Part shown: piece after piece, positions 44,322 to 52,990 of the stretch | Layout: the number at the start of each line of letters is the position of its first letter | How positions within the stretch are numbered: the first letter of the stretch is position 1 | Notes under the pieces: model-generated | Database searches by the model: none | Told to the model about the DNA's origin: nothing | Seen by the model: only the letters and a program-made list of their open reading frames with translations | Source of the DNA: Clostridiaceae bacterium | GTDB taxonomy: Bacteria; Bacillota; Clostridia; Saccharofermentanales; Saccharofermentanaceae | Length of the DNA stretch: 64,000 bases | Direction of reading: 5' to 3' | Assembly: GCA_012838315.1 (NCBI GenBank) | Contig: DUPM01000088.1 | Coordinates: forward strand, 1 to 64,000 | Translations under genes and position numbers: made by a program

Positions 44322-45575
44322 CTACTTCCCCGTACGACCGATGTCGGTGCGATAATGGGCATTGTTGAAATGTATTTTTTGCACGCTCTCATATGACTTT
44401 TCAATCGCGTCATCCAGATTTTCAGATTCGGCATACACGCACAAGACACGTCCACCGCTGGTGACCGGACGACCCGACACGAGCTTTGTGCCAGCCTGAA
44501 AAACCAGGCATCCGGACTCTTCTATACCAAATATTTCGTATCCGGTCTCGTAGGCATCCGGATAACCGCCGGATGCCATAACGACACAACAAGAAGCACC
44601 CGGTTTGAAGTCTAAAACTACTTCGCTCAAGCGATGGTCAATACATGCATCAACGATATCCAACAGGTCATTGCGCAACCTAGGCAAAATCGCCTGGGCT
44701 TCGGGATCGCCGAATCGCGCATTATACTCTATGACTTTTGGGCCTTCCGGGGTTAACATCAAGCCGAAATATATGACGCCCTCGAAAGGCCGCCCCTCTT
44801 GCTTGAGCGCCAGGATTGTCGCATCAATAATTTTCTCATTAATGAACAACTCGTCCTCTTCACTTAAGTCAGCACCCGGAGTAATCGCTCCCATGCCGCC
44901 GGTGTTTTTCCCCAAATCATTATCTAGTGCACGTTTATGATCGCGAGATGAGACCATCGGTATAGCGGTTTCTCCATCAGCGAAGGCTAGAATTGTTAAT
45001 TCCGGCCCGTTCAGGCATTCTTCGATAACCACAACATCTCCCGCTTGTCCGAATTTCTTTTCGGAAAACATTGAGTGAACGGCTTCTTTCGCCTCGTCGA
45101 GAGTCTGAGCAATAATAACGCCTTTTCCCAGGGCTAATCCATCAGCCTTAATCACGATTGGCATCGATTGCGATTCTAAATAGGCAAGTGCTTTACTTTC
45201 GGAATCGAAAATCTCATAACGAGCCGTCGGAATATTGTACCGCTTCATCAAGTCCTTGGAATAAGCCTTTGATGCTTCAATTAACGCCGCAGCTGCCGTC
45301 GGTCCGAAAACACGAATTTGCGCCTCACGGAGCCGATCAACCAGTCCGAGAGCCAAAGGATCTTCCGGAGCAACAAAAACCAAATCAATGGACTCACTCT
45401 TTGCAAATGCAACAATCTGATCAATATCTGTGGCTTTTATCGGCACACACTCTGCTATAGATGCAATACCTCCGTTGCCTGGAGCGCAGTAAAGCTTTGT
45501 GACTCGTGGACTCAGACTGAGCTTATACGATATAACGTGCTCGCGACCGCCTGATCCGATGACTAATACCCTCAT
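44322..45575 (-). CDS. purD: phosphoribosylamine-glycine ligase (GAR synthetase)
   Basis: PurD joins glycine to phosphoribosylamine with ATP. The 417-residue protein starts with V-L-V-I-G-S-G-G-R-E-H, and has the ATP-grasp segments A-D-G-L-A-L-G-K-G-V, S-S-R-D-H-K-R, N-T-G-G-M-G-A and E-Y-N-A-R-F-G-D-P-E-A-Q. The length is standard. The start is ATG 45575 with GGAGG seven bases upstream; a longer frame runs into purH and is not used. It follows purH by 22 bases. Confidence 0.97.
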   Translation of the reverse strand: MRVLVIGSGGREHVISYKLSLSPRVTKLYCAPGNGGIASIAECVPIKATDIDQIVAFAKSESIDLVFVAPEDPLALGLVDRLREAQIRVFGPTAAAALIEASKAYSKDLMKRYNIPTARYEIFDSESKALAYLESQSMPIVIKADGLALGKGVIIAQTLDEAKEAVHSMFSEKKFGQAGDVVVIEECLNGPELTILAFADGETAIPMVSSRDHKRALDNDLGKNTGGMGAITPGADLSEEDELFINEKIIDATILALKQEGRPFEGVIYFGLMLTPEGPKVIEYNARFGDPEAQAILPRLRNDLLDIVDACIDHRLSEVVLDFKPGASCCVVMASGGYPDAYETGYEIFGIEESGCLVFQAGTKLVSGRPVTSGGRVLCVYAESENLDDAIEKSYESVQKIHFNNAHYRTDIGRTGK

Positions 45576-45597
45576 TCTATATCCTCCGACAATTAAA

Positions 45598-47142
45598 TTA
45601 GTGTTTAAAATGACGTTTTCCGGTAAAGACCATCGCAATTCCGTGCTTATTGCACTCATCAATTGACTCCTGGTCTCGTATAGATCCACCGGGTTGCACT
45701 ATCGTTGTAATTCCGGCCTTTTGGGCTTCTTCAACACAATCCGCAAACGGGAAAAATGCGTCTGATCCCATTACAGCACCCTTCGCCTTATCACCCGCAA
45801 AAGCAAGCGCAATCTGAGCGGCGCCTACTCGATTTGTCTGTCCCGGCCCGACACCTAAAGTCTGGTTATCCTTAACAACAACAATGCCGTTAGACTTGAC
45901 GTGCTTGACCACCTTCATCGCGAAAATCATATCTTCAATTTGTTTTGGATCCGGCTGGGCTTGAGTCACCACTTGCATGTCGTCCTTTGAGGGCACCGCA
46001 GTATCATAGTCCTGAACGAGCAAGCCACCAACTACGCGCTTATAATTCAGCTCAGTGGACGGAATAGGCGTTGCGACACCAGGCAACACCAATACGCGCA
46101 AATTCTTTTTGGAGCAAAGGATGTTTTTAGCATCTTCTGTGTATGATGGCGCGATGATGACTTCCAAAAAAATCTTACTCATGGCTTCGGCCGTTTTGGC
46201 GTCAACCTCTCGATTGACAGCAACAATACCGCCGAAAATAGATACCGTGTCTGCCTCAAAAGCCTTGACCCAAGCATCATAGACATTGTCAGCAGATCCG
46301 ACGCCGCAAGGATTCGCATGCTTCACTGCAACCACAGTCGGTTTGCTGAATTCTTTAAGGCAAGAAATTGTTGCATCCGCATCCGCTATATTATTGTAGG
46401 ACAGTTCCTTGCCATTGAGCTGCTCCGCCTTTGAGAGGGATCCTTCTACCGGAAGGGCACTCTTGAAGAAAGTAGCTTTTTGGTGAGAATTTTCGCCATA
46501 GCGCATTTCAGATCCCTTCTCGAAGGAAATCGTGTATTGATTCGGAAGCGTTTTATCATCGGACTGACTCAAGAAGTAGTTGGCAATTAGTGCATCGTAG
46601 GCAGCCGTGTGTTCGAATACCTTCTTAGCGAGCATGAAACGTGTCTTGCCGTCTGTGTCACCTTGCTTCTCAATTTGAGATAGGACAATCTCATAGTCTT
46701 CTGGATCCGTCACTACCGTCACGTCATTATGATTTTTAGCGGCAGCGCGAAGCATAGACGGCCCACCAATATCAATATTTTCAACGCACTCCTCGAATGA
46801 TACACCCGGCTTCATAATGGTTTGCTTGAATGGATATAGATTTACAACAATCAAATCGATCAGCCCAATACCCAAATCAGAAACGCGCTTCATGTGATCC
46901 GGATTCGATCGAATGGCAAGAATTCCTCCGTGAAGCAATGGATGCAGAGTCTTCACTCGACCGTCTAGGCACTCCGGAAAGCCGGTAACATCCGATACTT
47001 CTTTGCAAGGTATTCCGGCATCGCTCAGTAAGCGAGAGGTGCCCCCTGTTGAAAGAATCTCGACACCCATCTCAACGAGTTTGCGAGAAAACTCTGTAAT
47101 TCCTTTTTTGTCTGAAACACTGATTAAAGCTCTTTTGATCAT
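45598..47142 (-). CDS. purH: bifunctional AICAR transformylase/IMP cyclohydrolase
   Basis: PurH carries out the last two steps to IMP. The 514-residue protein has the N-terminal IMP cyclohydrolase (S-V-S-D-K-K-G-I at residue 7, L-S-T-G-G-T-S near residue 30, and D-G-R-V-K-T-L-H-P) and the C-terminal transformylase with the catalytic K-H-A-N-P-C-G segment and D-A-F-F-P-F-A-D. The length is standard. The start is ATG 47142 with AGGA upstream; a longer frame adds 13 unlike residues. It lies between purN and purD. Confidence 0.97.
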   Translation of the reverse strand: MIKRALISVSDKKGITEFSRKLVEMGVEILSTGGTSRLLSDAGIPCKEVSDVTGFPECLDGRVKTLHPLLHGGILAIRSNPDHMKRVSDLGIGLIDLIVVNLYPFKQTIMKPGVSFEECVENIDIGGPSMLRAAAKNHNDVTVVTDPEDYEIVLSQIEKQGDTDGKTRFMLAKKVFEHTAAYDALIANYFLSQSDDKTLPNQYTISFEKGSEMRYGENSHQKATFFKSALPVEGSLSKAEQLNGKELSYNNIADADATISCLKEFSKPTVVAVKHANPCGVGSADNVYDAWVKAFEADTVSIFGGIVAVNREVDAKTAEAMSKIFLEVIIAPSYTEDAKNILCSKKNLRVLVLPGVATPIPSTELNYKRVVGGLLVQDYDTAVPSKDDMQVVTQAQPDPKQIEDMIFAMKVVKHVKSNGIVVVKDNQTLGVGPGQTNRVGAAQIALAFAGDKAKGAVMGSDAFFPFADCVEEAQKAGITTIVQPGGSIRDQESIDECNKHGIAMVFTGKRHFKH

Positions 47143-47184
47143 TTTGATATCCTTCCTTTTTATAAATCTATATTCTATCAAAGA

Positions 47185-47811
47185 CTAAACATCAATAATT
47201 CGGGCAACCCGACCATCGACCTTGATACGATTGTGTGCAAACAACTGAATCGCCTTGGGCAATATCACCTGCTCGCACTCATTCATTATACGCTTTTGAA
47301 GCGTTTGCGGCGTATCATTGGGGGCGATATCTATCGCCTTTTGCAAAATAATCGGCCCCTCATCGTAAGCGCTGTCGACAATGTGAACGGTTGCGCCCGA
47401 GACTTTGACCCCCCTCTGCAAGGCGGCCTCATGCGGTCGAATGCCATACATTCCCGCACCGCAAAATGAAGGAATTAACGACGGATGTATATTAATAATA
47501 CGGTTCTTGTATTGTTCGACGACACAATGCCCGAGCAAGGACAAATAGCCGGCCAATACAATAAACTCCGTCCCATATTTTGCCAAGGTATCCATTATCG
47601 CCCGGTCAAAATCATTTGCAGTCGAGAAATTTTTCTTCACGATACTTACGACCGAAATACCGTGTTTTTGCGCACGCTCGATAGCATACGCATCAGAGGA
47701 AGACGAAATGACGACAGAAATGTAAACATCCGAAAGAGATCCGTCTTCTATTCTGTCAATAATCGCCTGAAGATTTGTCCCGCCTCCGGATACTAAAACC
47801 GCAATATTCAT
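47185..47811 (-). CDS. purN: phosphoribosylglycinamide formyltransferase
   Basis: PurN formylates GAR using 10-formyl-tetrahydrofolate. The 208-residue protein begins A-V-L-V-S-G-G-G-T-N-L-Q, and has the folate/catalytic segments L-A-G-Y-L-S-L-L and N-I-H-P-S-L-I-P-S-F, followed by G-A-T-V-H-I-V-D. The length is standard. The ATG has GAGG seven bases upstream. It is second in the purE-purN-purH-purD operon, 75 bases from purE. Confidence 0.97.
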   Translation of the reverse strand: MNIAVLVSGGGTNLQAIIDRIEDGSLSDVYISVVISSSSDAYAIERAQKHGISVVSIVKKNFSTANDFDRAIMDTLAKYGTEFIVLAGYLSLLGHCVVEQYKNRIINIHPSLIPSFCGAGMYGIRPHEAALQRGVKVSGATVHIVDSAYDEGPIILQKAIDIAPNDTPQTLQKRIMNECEQVILPKAIQLFAHNRIKVDGRVARIIDV

Positions 47812-47886
47812 CCATGCGCCTCACATCACTTTTCGTTGGATAATATCAATACATAAAACCTGTCGAATCGAAATCATCAACACAAC

Positions 47887-48396
47887 TCAATCGGTCAGAT
47901 TTTTGAGTTTTTCTTGAAGGCGCTCATGCCTCAATTGAACGGACATCTCGAGTTCATGCTTATACTGCAGAAGTTTTGCGCTGACATCATCATTCGACGT
48001 GCCGATAATTTGAATCGCCAATAACGCTGCATTTGCAGCGCCATCAATAGCGACACACGCAACCGGGACACCAGCCGGCATTTGAACGATAGAGTGCAAA
48101 GCATCTGCGCCGCTCAACGCACCGGACTTACAGGGGACGCCTATGACCGGCAAAACAGTAAATGCGGCTAAGACACCGGGTAAGTGTGCGGCCAATCCCG
48201 CCGCGGCTATGATAACCAAAAATCCGCGATCTTTAGCAGTTGAAGCCAATTCCGCCGCTTTTTCCGGAGAACGGTGAGCGGAACATACATGGGCTTCAAA
48301 TGACACTTCAAATTTTCTCAGCATTCTGAAGCACGCCTCCATAACAGGGTAATCAGAATCACTTCCCATCAGGATTAAAACTTGTGATCTGCTCAT
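47887..48396 (-). CDS. purE: N5-carboxyaminoimidazole ribonucleotide mutase
   Basis: PurE converts N5-CAIR to CAIR. The 169-residue protein has M-G-S-D-S-D at residue 7, the catalytic S-A-H-R-S-P (His near residue 40), and the A-A-A-G-L-A-A-H-L-P-G segment, which fit class I PurE. purK is not in the window. The start is ATG 48396 with GGGAGG seven bases upstream. It is the first purine gene in the run, about 66 bases after capA. Confidence 0.96.
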   Translation of the reverse strand: MSRSQVLILMGSDSDYPVMEACFRMLRKFEVSFEAHVCSAHRSPEKAAELASTAKDRGFLVIIAAAGLAAHLPGVLAAFTVLPVIGVPCKSGALSGADALHSIVQMPAGVPVACVAIDGAANAALLAIQIIGTSNDDVSAKLLQYKHELEMSVQLRHERLQEKLKNLTD

Positions 48397-48462
48397 AAAT
48401 AATCCTCCCATTTCTCATGTATCTATTTTCGAGACAAACGCTATATTGCATCAGAATTGAAA

Positions 48463-49632
48463 TTACTCCGGTGCCTCAGACCATCTTAACTTAAGCATGA
48501 CTCTCTCATACTCTTCCGATCCCACCTCATAAGGTTCCGCACAATAATCATTGCCGGGGAACGTCGATGTCATCGAAAATGGAATAACCTTTAGCCTTGA
48601 ATCCAATAGCTGACCTTCATCCACCGTAAAGGTACACTGGATGATTGCCGTATCCGGATCCGTAAGCCATGGTTGTCCTCCAAAAACAAAATTAGAAAGG
48701 CTATAAAGAATGTACTTGCCATTATAAAACTCGATAGGCTGCAAACGGTGCGGATGATGACCCACATAGATATCTGCGCCATAATCAATGATATCGTGTG
48801 CCATATTGACAGCGACAGATTCCGGCTCATACATGCGCTCAACGCCCGTGTGAACCGAAATAATGACGATTTCACAGCCTGATTCACGCAATGAATCTAT
48901 TGCCTTGTAGATCGGTTCCATCTGCCAAGGAAAAGTGAAACCGGCCATACCAATCTTCACTCCATCGACTTCATAAACCGCATAATTGGCACTGTCACTC
49001 CAATAAATTCCTGCATCATCAAGAGTCGACCGCGTCTCCTTCAATCCGGATTCGCCATAGTCATAAGTATGATTATTGGCAAGATTAACCGCTTCTATAC
49101 TCCCGAGCTTCAAGATTTCAACATATTCGAGAGGGCCTTTGAAAGTAAATTCCTTATCTTGATAAGCTGTTGCGGTTGTCAATGTGCCTTCAAAATTAGC
49201 CAAGGTCAGATGATCCGTTTCTAAAAATGGCACTGCCTTAGAAAAAGGATATGCATAGTCGTCTGCGACGACACTTGCAAAACTGAAATCTGCGGAAGCC
49301 ACACCACGATTCTGTCCTAATGTCGTATCGCCGATAAAACTGACCACGATGGATTTTGCGGTCGGTGTCGGCGTCGGCGTCGGAGTTGGGGTAGAAGTCG
49401 GCGTCGGGGTCGGAGTTGCCGGATCTACAGAGGCCAGAGGGTCCTGCGATGTCAAGATTGTCGGGGCAGTAATCCGTGATTCTTGATTTGCCGACAGATG
49501 TCTGCTACAAGCAACCGCAAAAAAAACACCGGTTAAAACAAGAGCAACAACGAAGCCTCGCAACAAACGAAAATGCCGGCTATATTGCGGGCTGAATTCG
49601 GTTGATTTAGTTATCTTTGAAGTATTATCCAA
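48463..49632 (-). CDS. CapA/PgsA-family metallophosphoesterase-like surface protein
   Basis: A 389-residue exported protein. Residues about 25-42 form a signal or anchor helix ending in a cysteine (F-A-V-A-C, a weak lipobox), followed by a polar stretch and a Pro-Thr repeat linker (residues 73-91). The rest is a CapA-like domain: F-I-G-D-T-T-L-G near residue 99, N-F-E-G-T-L near residue 147, N-L-A-N-N-H-T-Y-D-Y-G near residue 186, V-I-I-S-V-H-T-G near residue 252, and G-H-H-P-H-R-L-Q-P near residue 290. The family includes poly-gamma-glutamate capsule proteins, but no cap operon is nearby. The start is TTG 49632, with a rather distant AGGAG. Confidence 0.88.
   Translation of the reverse strand: MDNTSKITKSTEFSPQYSRHFRLLRGFVVALVLTGVFFAVACSRHLSANQESRITAPTILTSQDPLASVDPATPTPTPTSTPTPTPTPTPTAKSIVVSFIGDTTLGQNRGVASADFSFASVVADDYAYPFSKAVPFLETDHLTLANFEGTLTTATAYQDKEFTFKGPLEYVEILKLGSIEAVNLANNHTYDYGESGLKETRSTLDDAGIYWSDSANYAVYEVDGVKIGMAGFTFPWQMEPIYKAIDSLRESGCEIVIISVHTGVERMYEPESVAVNMAHDIIDYGADIYVGHHPHRLQPIEFYNGKYILYSLSNFVFGGQPWLTDPDTAIIQCTFTVDEGQLLDSRLKVIPFSMTSTFPGNDYCAEPYEVGSEEYERVMLKLRWSEAPE
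49360..49416 (-). repeat. Pro-Thr dipeptide repeat linker in the CapA-like gene
   Basis: A run of mostly six-base units encodes T-P repeated nine times with one Ser replacement, between the membrane anchor and the catalytic domain. Such linkers commonly span the cell wall. Slippage could vary its length. Confidence 0.85.
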
Positions 49633-49700
49633 TAATCCAATCTCTCCTTGTGAAGATACTATTAATTCGGCCGGAATACACTTGATTGATAGTAAAGATA

Positions 49701-49709
49701 ATTATATCA
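49701..49709 (-). promoter_or_regulatory. extended -10 promoter of the CapA-like gene
   Basis: Minus-strand TGATATAAT at 49709-49701; a TTGCAT lies 19 bases upstream as a possible -35. The remaining intergenic bases to 49925 hold no gene. Confidence 0.45.
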
Positions 49710-49925
49710 TAAGGTCAAATTGTAAATGCAAAATTCACAAAAATGACCGAATCCTTTTGCTCAACAAAACTTGCGAAACACATTTGTTCTCTAGGATATT
49801 ATCACATTTTTAGTTAACAGTTATGACACATTATTTTTACAAAAACATTTGCACATGAGGCTAGTAATAAAAACGGAAACAGAGCATAATTTAAGTGAGA
49901 AGATAAAACGAAAGGGGCGATCAAG

Positions 49926-50267
49926 ATGGCAAGAATCGATAAAGTCGTTGAAAAGATCGAAAAACTAGGCAAAAAGCAGAATCTAAGTGCTCTTGTCAAG
50001 ATGATCGATGACCAAGATGAAGAGGTCCGTGCAGCTGTTGCTCACGCAATGGGCATGATTTCAACGTACGATGCGGGTATGCAATTGATACCCTTATTAC
50101 GCGATGTATCAGCAGCAGTCAGAGCCGCCGCCGCCGAGTCAGTCGGCAACATTCAGGCAAAACACTGCGAGGAGTATGTTCGGAAATTGGCTTTCGCAGA
50201 TTCTGACCCTGTAGTCCGGCAGATATCAAGAGATGCACTGGACAAGATTCGGACTCGGGTCATCTGA
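49926..50267 (+). CDS. small HEAT-repeat protein
   Basis: A 113-residue all-helical protein. After a basic N-terminus (I-D-K-V-V-E-K-I-E-K-L-G-K-K) it contains three HEAT-type helix pairs with the D-x-x-x-x-V-R-A-A-V-A or V-R-A-A-A-A-E-S-V-G pattern, similar to PBS lyase HEAT-like repeats. Proteins like this act as binding scaffolds; no partner can be named. It is alone on the plus strand between two minus-strand genes, with an AAAGGGG ribosome binding site and a strong terminator. Confidence 0.8.
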   Translation: MARIDKVVEKIEKLGKKQNLSALVKMIDDQDEEVRAAVAHAMGMISTYDAGMQLIPLLRDVSAAVRAAAAESVGNIQAKHCEEYVRKLAFADSDPVVRQISRDALDKIRTRVI

Positions 50268-50293
50268 CTTAATAAATATATTGTGATTTATAT

Positions 50294-50331
50294 AAGACGG
50301 CTTCTTTGCTATGCAAAGAAGCCGTCTTTTT
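50294..50331 (+). terminator. strong terminator after the HEAT-repeat gene
   Basis: AAGACGGCTTCTTTGC (50294-50309) and GCAAAGAAGCCGTCTT (50313-50328) form a perfect 16-base stem around TAT, followed by T residues. The same hairpin may also act for the minus-strand hexapeptide gene ending at 50355. Confidence 0.93.
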
Positions 50332-50354
50332 AATGTGATGTTGTTATAAGCGAC

Positions 50355-51035
50355 TCAACAATCGCAAGTTCTTCTCGCCACTATATCACCATGCTTTTTG
50401 TAAATACTGTTGGCGGGTACAAAGCCACGAACCATTGAAAGCGGATAAATAATCGAATTTCTTCCGACAATTGTAGCCGGGTTTAATACGCTATTGCATC
50501 CTACTTCAGTATGATCCCCGATGATGGCGCCAAACTTCTTCATGCCTGTCGGAAATCTCTGCGCACCACAAGTGAATATGGTCAGCGTCTGATCCGACTT
50601 AACGTTGGAAGTAATCGCACCCGCACCCATGTGTGCCTTAAAACCGAGCACGGAGTCTCCGACGTAATTGTAGTGAGGAACCTGAACACCGTCAAACAGA
50701 ATGACGTTCTTAAGTTCAGTTGAATTACCGACAACTGCGTTCTTTCCGACAATAGCACTGCCGCGAATGAAAGCACAGTGCCTAATCTGCGCGCCGTGAT
50801 CAATGATACAAGGTCCTGCGATATAAGCGGACGGAAATACATCTGCACTTTTTGAAATCCAGATATCCTCTCCCCTCTTCTCATAAAGCTCAAGGTCCAG
50901 AGTTGCACCGAGTTTAAGTATGAATGACTTAATGTCCGGCAATACCTCCCAAACATTCGCACGATTCTCGAAAATCTCCGCAGCGATTGTCTTCTCTAAA
51001 TCAAATAAATCCGAAATCTGAATACCTAAAACCAT
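50355..51035 (-). CDS. left-handed beta-helix (hexapeptide) transferase-like protein
   Basis: A 226-residue protein with an N-terminal helical segment (residues 1-50) and a hexapeptide-repeat beta-helix from about residue 60 to 205: I-S-K-S-A-D-V-F-P, A-Y-I-A-G-P-C-I-I, A-F-I-R-G-S-A-I-V-G, V-V-G-N-S-T-E-L-K-N, G-A-G-A-I-T-S-N-V, G-C-N-S-V-L-N-P-A-T-I-V-G. It resembles the C-terminal acetyltransferase half of GlmU but lacks a uridylyltransferase domain. It follows glmS by 70 bases, so an amino-sugar acetylation role is plausible. Substrate unproven. Confidence 0.82.
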   Translation of the reverse strand: MVLGIQISDLFDLEKTIAAEIFENRANVWEVLPDIKSFILKLGATLDLELYEKRGEDIWISKSADVFPSAYIAGPCIIDHGAQIRHCAFIRGSAIVGKNAVVGNSTELKNVILFDGVQVPHYNYVGDSVLGFKAHMGAGAITSNVKSDQTLTIFTCGAQRFPTGMKKFGAIIGDHTEVGCNSVLNPATIVGRNSIIYPLSMVRGFVPANSIYKKHGDIVARRTCDC

Positions 51036-51105
51036 AAAATCTCCTCCTTGACATGTTTATATATTATCAATTATGTGCACAATTGTCTTCGCGAATCAGT
51101 CCAGA

Positions 51106-52971
51106 TTATTCAACCGTCACGCTCTTAGCCAGATTTCTGGGCTTATCAACGTCGCAGCCCTTGTTTACAGCCATATAGTACGCAAACAACTGACACGGTG
51201 TCACCGCTACCAAAGGGGCCAAAAGAGGATCAATCTGCGGAATAAAAAATGTCTCATCACAAGCATTCGCCGCCTTCGTCTGCGTTTCGTTTGTAATGCC
51301 AAGAACAACAGCGCCCCTGGCTTTGACCTCGGCGATATTCGAAATCATTTTTTCAAGCAATACTTCTTGTGTCAACGAACAGACGACCAACGTACCCTTT
51401 TCAATTAAAGCAATCGTACCGTGCTTGAGCTCTCCGCCCGGATAGGCCTCTGAATGAATATATGAGATCTCCTTGAGTTTTAGAGATGCTTCCATAGATA
51501 AATAGTAATCAAGTCCTCTTCCAATAAAGAAGATACTCTTTGCATTGAAGTGTGAAGATGCAAATCTCTGAATCTCAGACTGCTTGGCTAAAGTGGCTTC
51601 GATATGTTCCGGCACTTTCAGCAATTCGGATTGATATCGCAAATAATCCTTCTCGGTCATTTTGCCGATCATGTAGGACATCTCGAACGCAATCAAATAA
51701 ATACAGGCTAATTGCGTAACATACGCCTTTGTCGAGGCAACAGAAATCTCAGGTCCGGCAGCAGTGTATAGCACATAATCCGCTTCTCTGGCTATTGAAC
51801 TTCCGATGACGTTGACTATAGAAAGCGTCTTTGCTCCACGCTTTTTGGCTTCGCGCATCGCAGCCAACGTATCGAGGGTTTCCCCGGATTGACTGATAAT
51901 AATCACAATCGAATCGTCGTCAATAATTGGATCTTTATATCTGAATTCCGATGCGACGTCGACTTCTACAGGAATTCGACAGAGTTTTTCTATGACGCCT
52001 TTTCCGACACAGCCGGCATGATATGCGGTTCCGCAAGCGACAATATGAATGCGTCGGGCAGATAGTATGGCCTCCTTCGTCAACGGAAAATGCTCAAGCA
52101 TGATTTTGTTGTTACGGATTCGAGGCGCCACCGTTGCCCTGACAGCCTTTGGCTCTTCAAACATTTCTTTCATCATGAAATGCTCGTATCCGCCCTTTTC
52201 CGCGGCCTCCGCATCCCAATCAATCAGAATCGGCTCCCTGGCAACAATTTGCCCATGCACCGTAAATACATTTACGACATCTTTTCGGACCAGAACAATT
52301 TCATTATCTTCAATGATTAACACTCTTCGGGTGTGCTCGATTATGGCCGGAATATCTGATGCCACAAATTGCTCATCATCACCCAATCCGATAATCAGCG
52401 GATTATCTTTTCGCGCAGCAATAAGTATATCCGGATGCTCAATACAGAGGACAACAAGCGCATAAGATCCTTCAAGCTCAAGTAACGCGGTTTGAATAGC
52501 GCTGAATATATCGTTGTTGCAATCCGTTAAGTAGTGAAACTCAATGAGTTGCGCCACCACCTCGGTATCCGTCTGAGACTGGAATATGAATCCTTTAGAA
52601 ATCAAGAAATCTCTGAGTTCCAAATAGTTTTCTATAATTCCATTGTGAACAACACAGATATGGCTGTTCTGAGACAAGTGAGGATGAGAATTCTCATCGC
52701 TCGGCTCGCCATGTGTTGCCCAACGGGTGTGCCCCATACCGATGTGGATGTTGTCGGCCTTTTCAGCTTCAGGGTGAATTGAAAATCCTTTTGACTTAAT
52801 CTGCTCTTTTAAGTTCTTAATTCGACCCTTTTTTTTGATGACCTGGATCTTATCGTCTTTCAAAAATGTGACGCCTGCCGAGTCATATCCTCTGTATTCA
52901 AGCTTTTTTAGGCCCTCAACAACAATCGGCAACGCTTCCTGATTACCGATATAGCCAACGATTCCACACAT
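51106..52971 (-). CDS. glmS: glutamine-fructose-6-phosphate aminotransferase (isomerizing)
   Basis: GlmS makes glucosamine-6-phosphate, the first step to UDP-GlcNAc. The 621-residue protein begins C-G-I-V-G-Y-I-G, with the catalytic Cys right after the initiator Met, and has G-H-T-R-W-A-T-H-G in the glutaminase half. Two SIS domains follow (A-C-G-T-A-Y-H-A, I-S-Q-S-G-E-T-L-D-T, and G-R-G-L-D-Y) and the end is P-R-N-L-A-K-S-V-T-V-E. The length is standard. It begins 19 bases after glmM, leaving no room for a glmS ribozyme. Confidence 0.98.
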   Translation of the reverse strand: MCGIVGYIGNQEALPIVVEGLKKLEYRGYDSAGVTFLKDDKIQVIKKKGRIKNLKEQIKSKGFSIHPEAEKADNIHIGMGHTRWATHGEPSDENSHPHLSQNSHICVVHNGIIENYLELRDFLISKGFIFQSQTDTEVVAQLIEFHYLTDCNNDIFSAIQTALLELEGSYALVVLCIEHPDILIAARKDNPLIIGLGDDEQFVASDIPAIIEHTRRVLIIEDNEIVLVRKDVVNVFTVHGQIVAREPILIDWDAEAAEKGGYEHFMMKEMFEEPKAVRATVAPRIRNNKIMLEHFPLTKEAILSARRIHIVACGTAYHAGCVGKGVIEKLCRIPVEVDVASEFRYKDPIIDDDSIVIIISQSGETLDTLAAMREAKKRGAKTLSIVNVIGSSIAREADYVLYTAAGPEISVASTKAYVTQLACIYLIAFEMSYMIGKMTEKDYLRYQSELLKVPEHIEATLAKQSEIQRFASSHFNAKSIFFIGRGLDYYLSMEASLKLKEISYIHSEAYPGGELKHGTIALIEKGTLVVCSLTQEVLLEKMISNIAEVKARGAVVLGITNETQTKAANACDETFFIPQIDPLLAPLVAVTPCQLFAYYMAVNKGCDVDKPRNLAKSVTVE

Positions 52972-52990
52972 AATGTCTCCTTAATGCGGC

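Noticed and set aside
52972-52990. glmS ribozyme
   Set aside because: Only 19 bases separate glmM and glmS, so there is no room for the ribozyme core.
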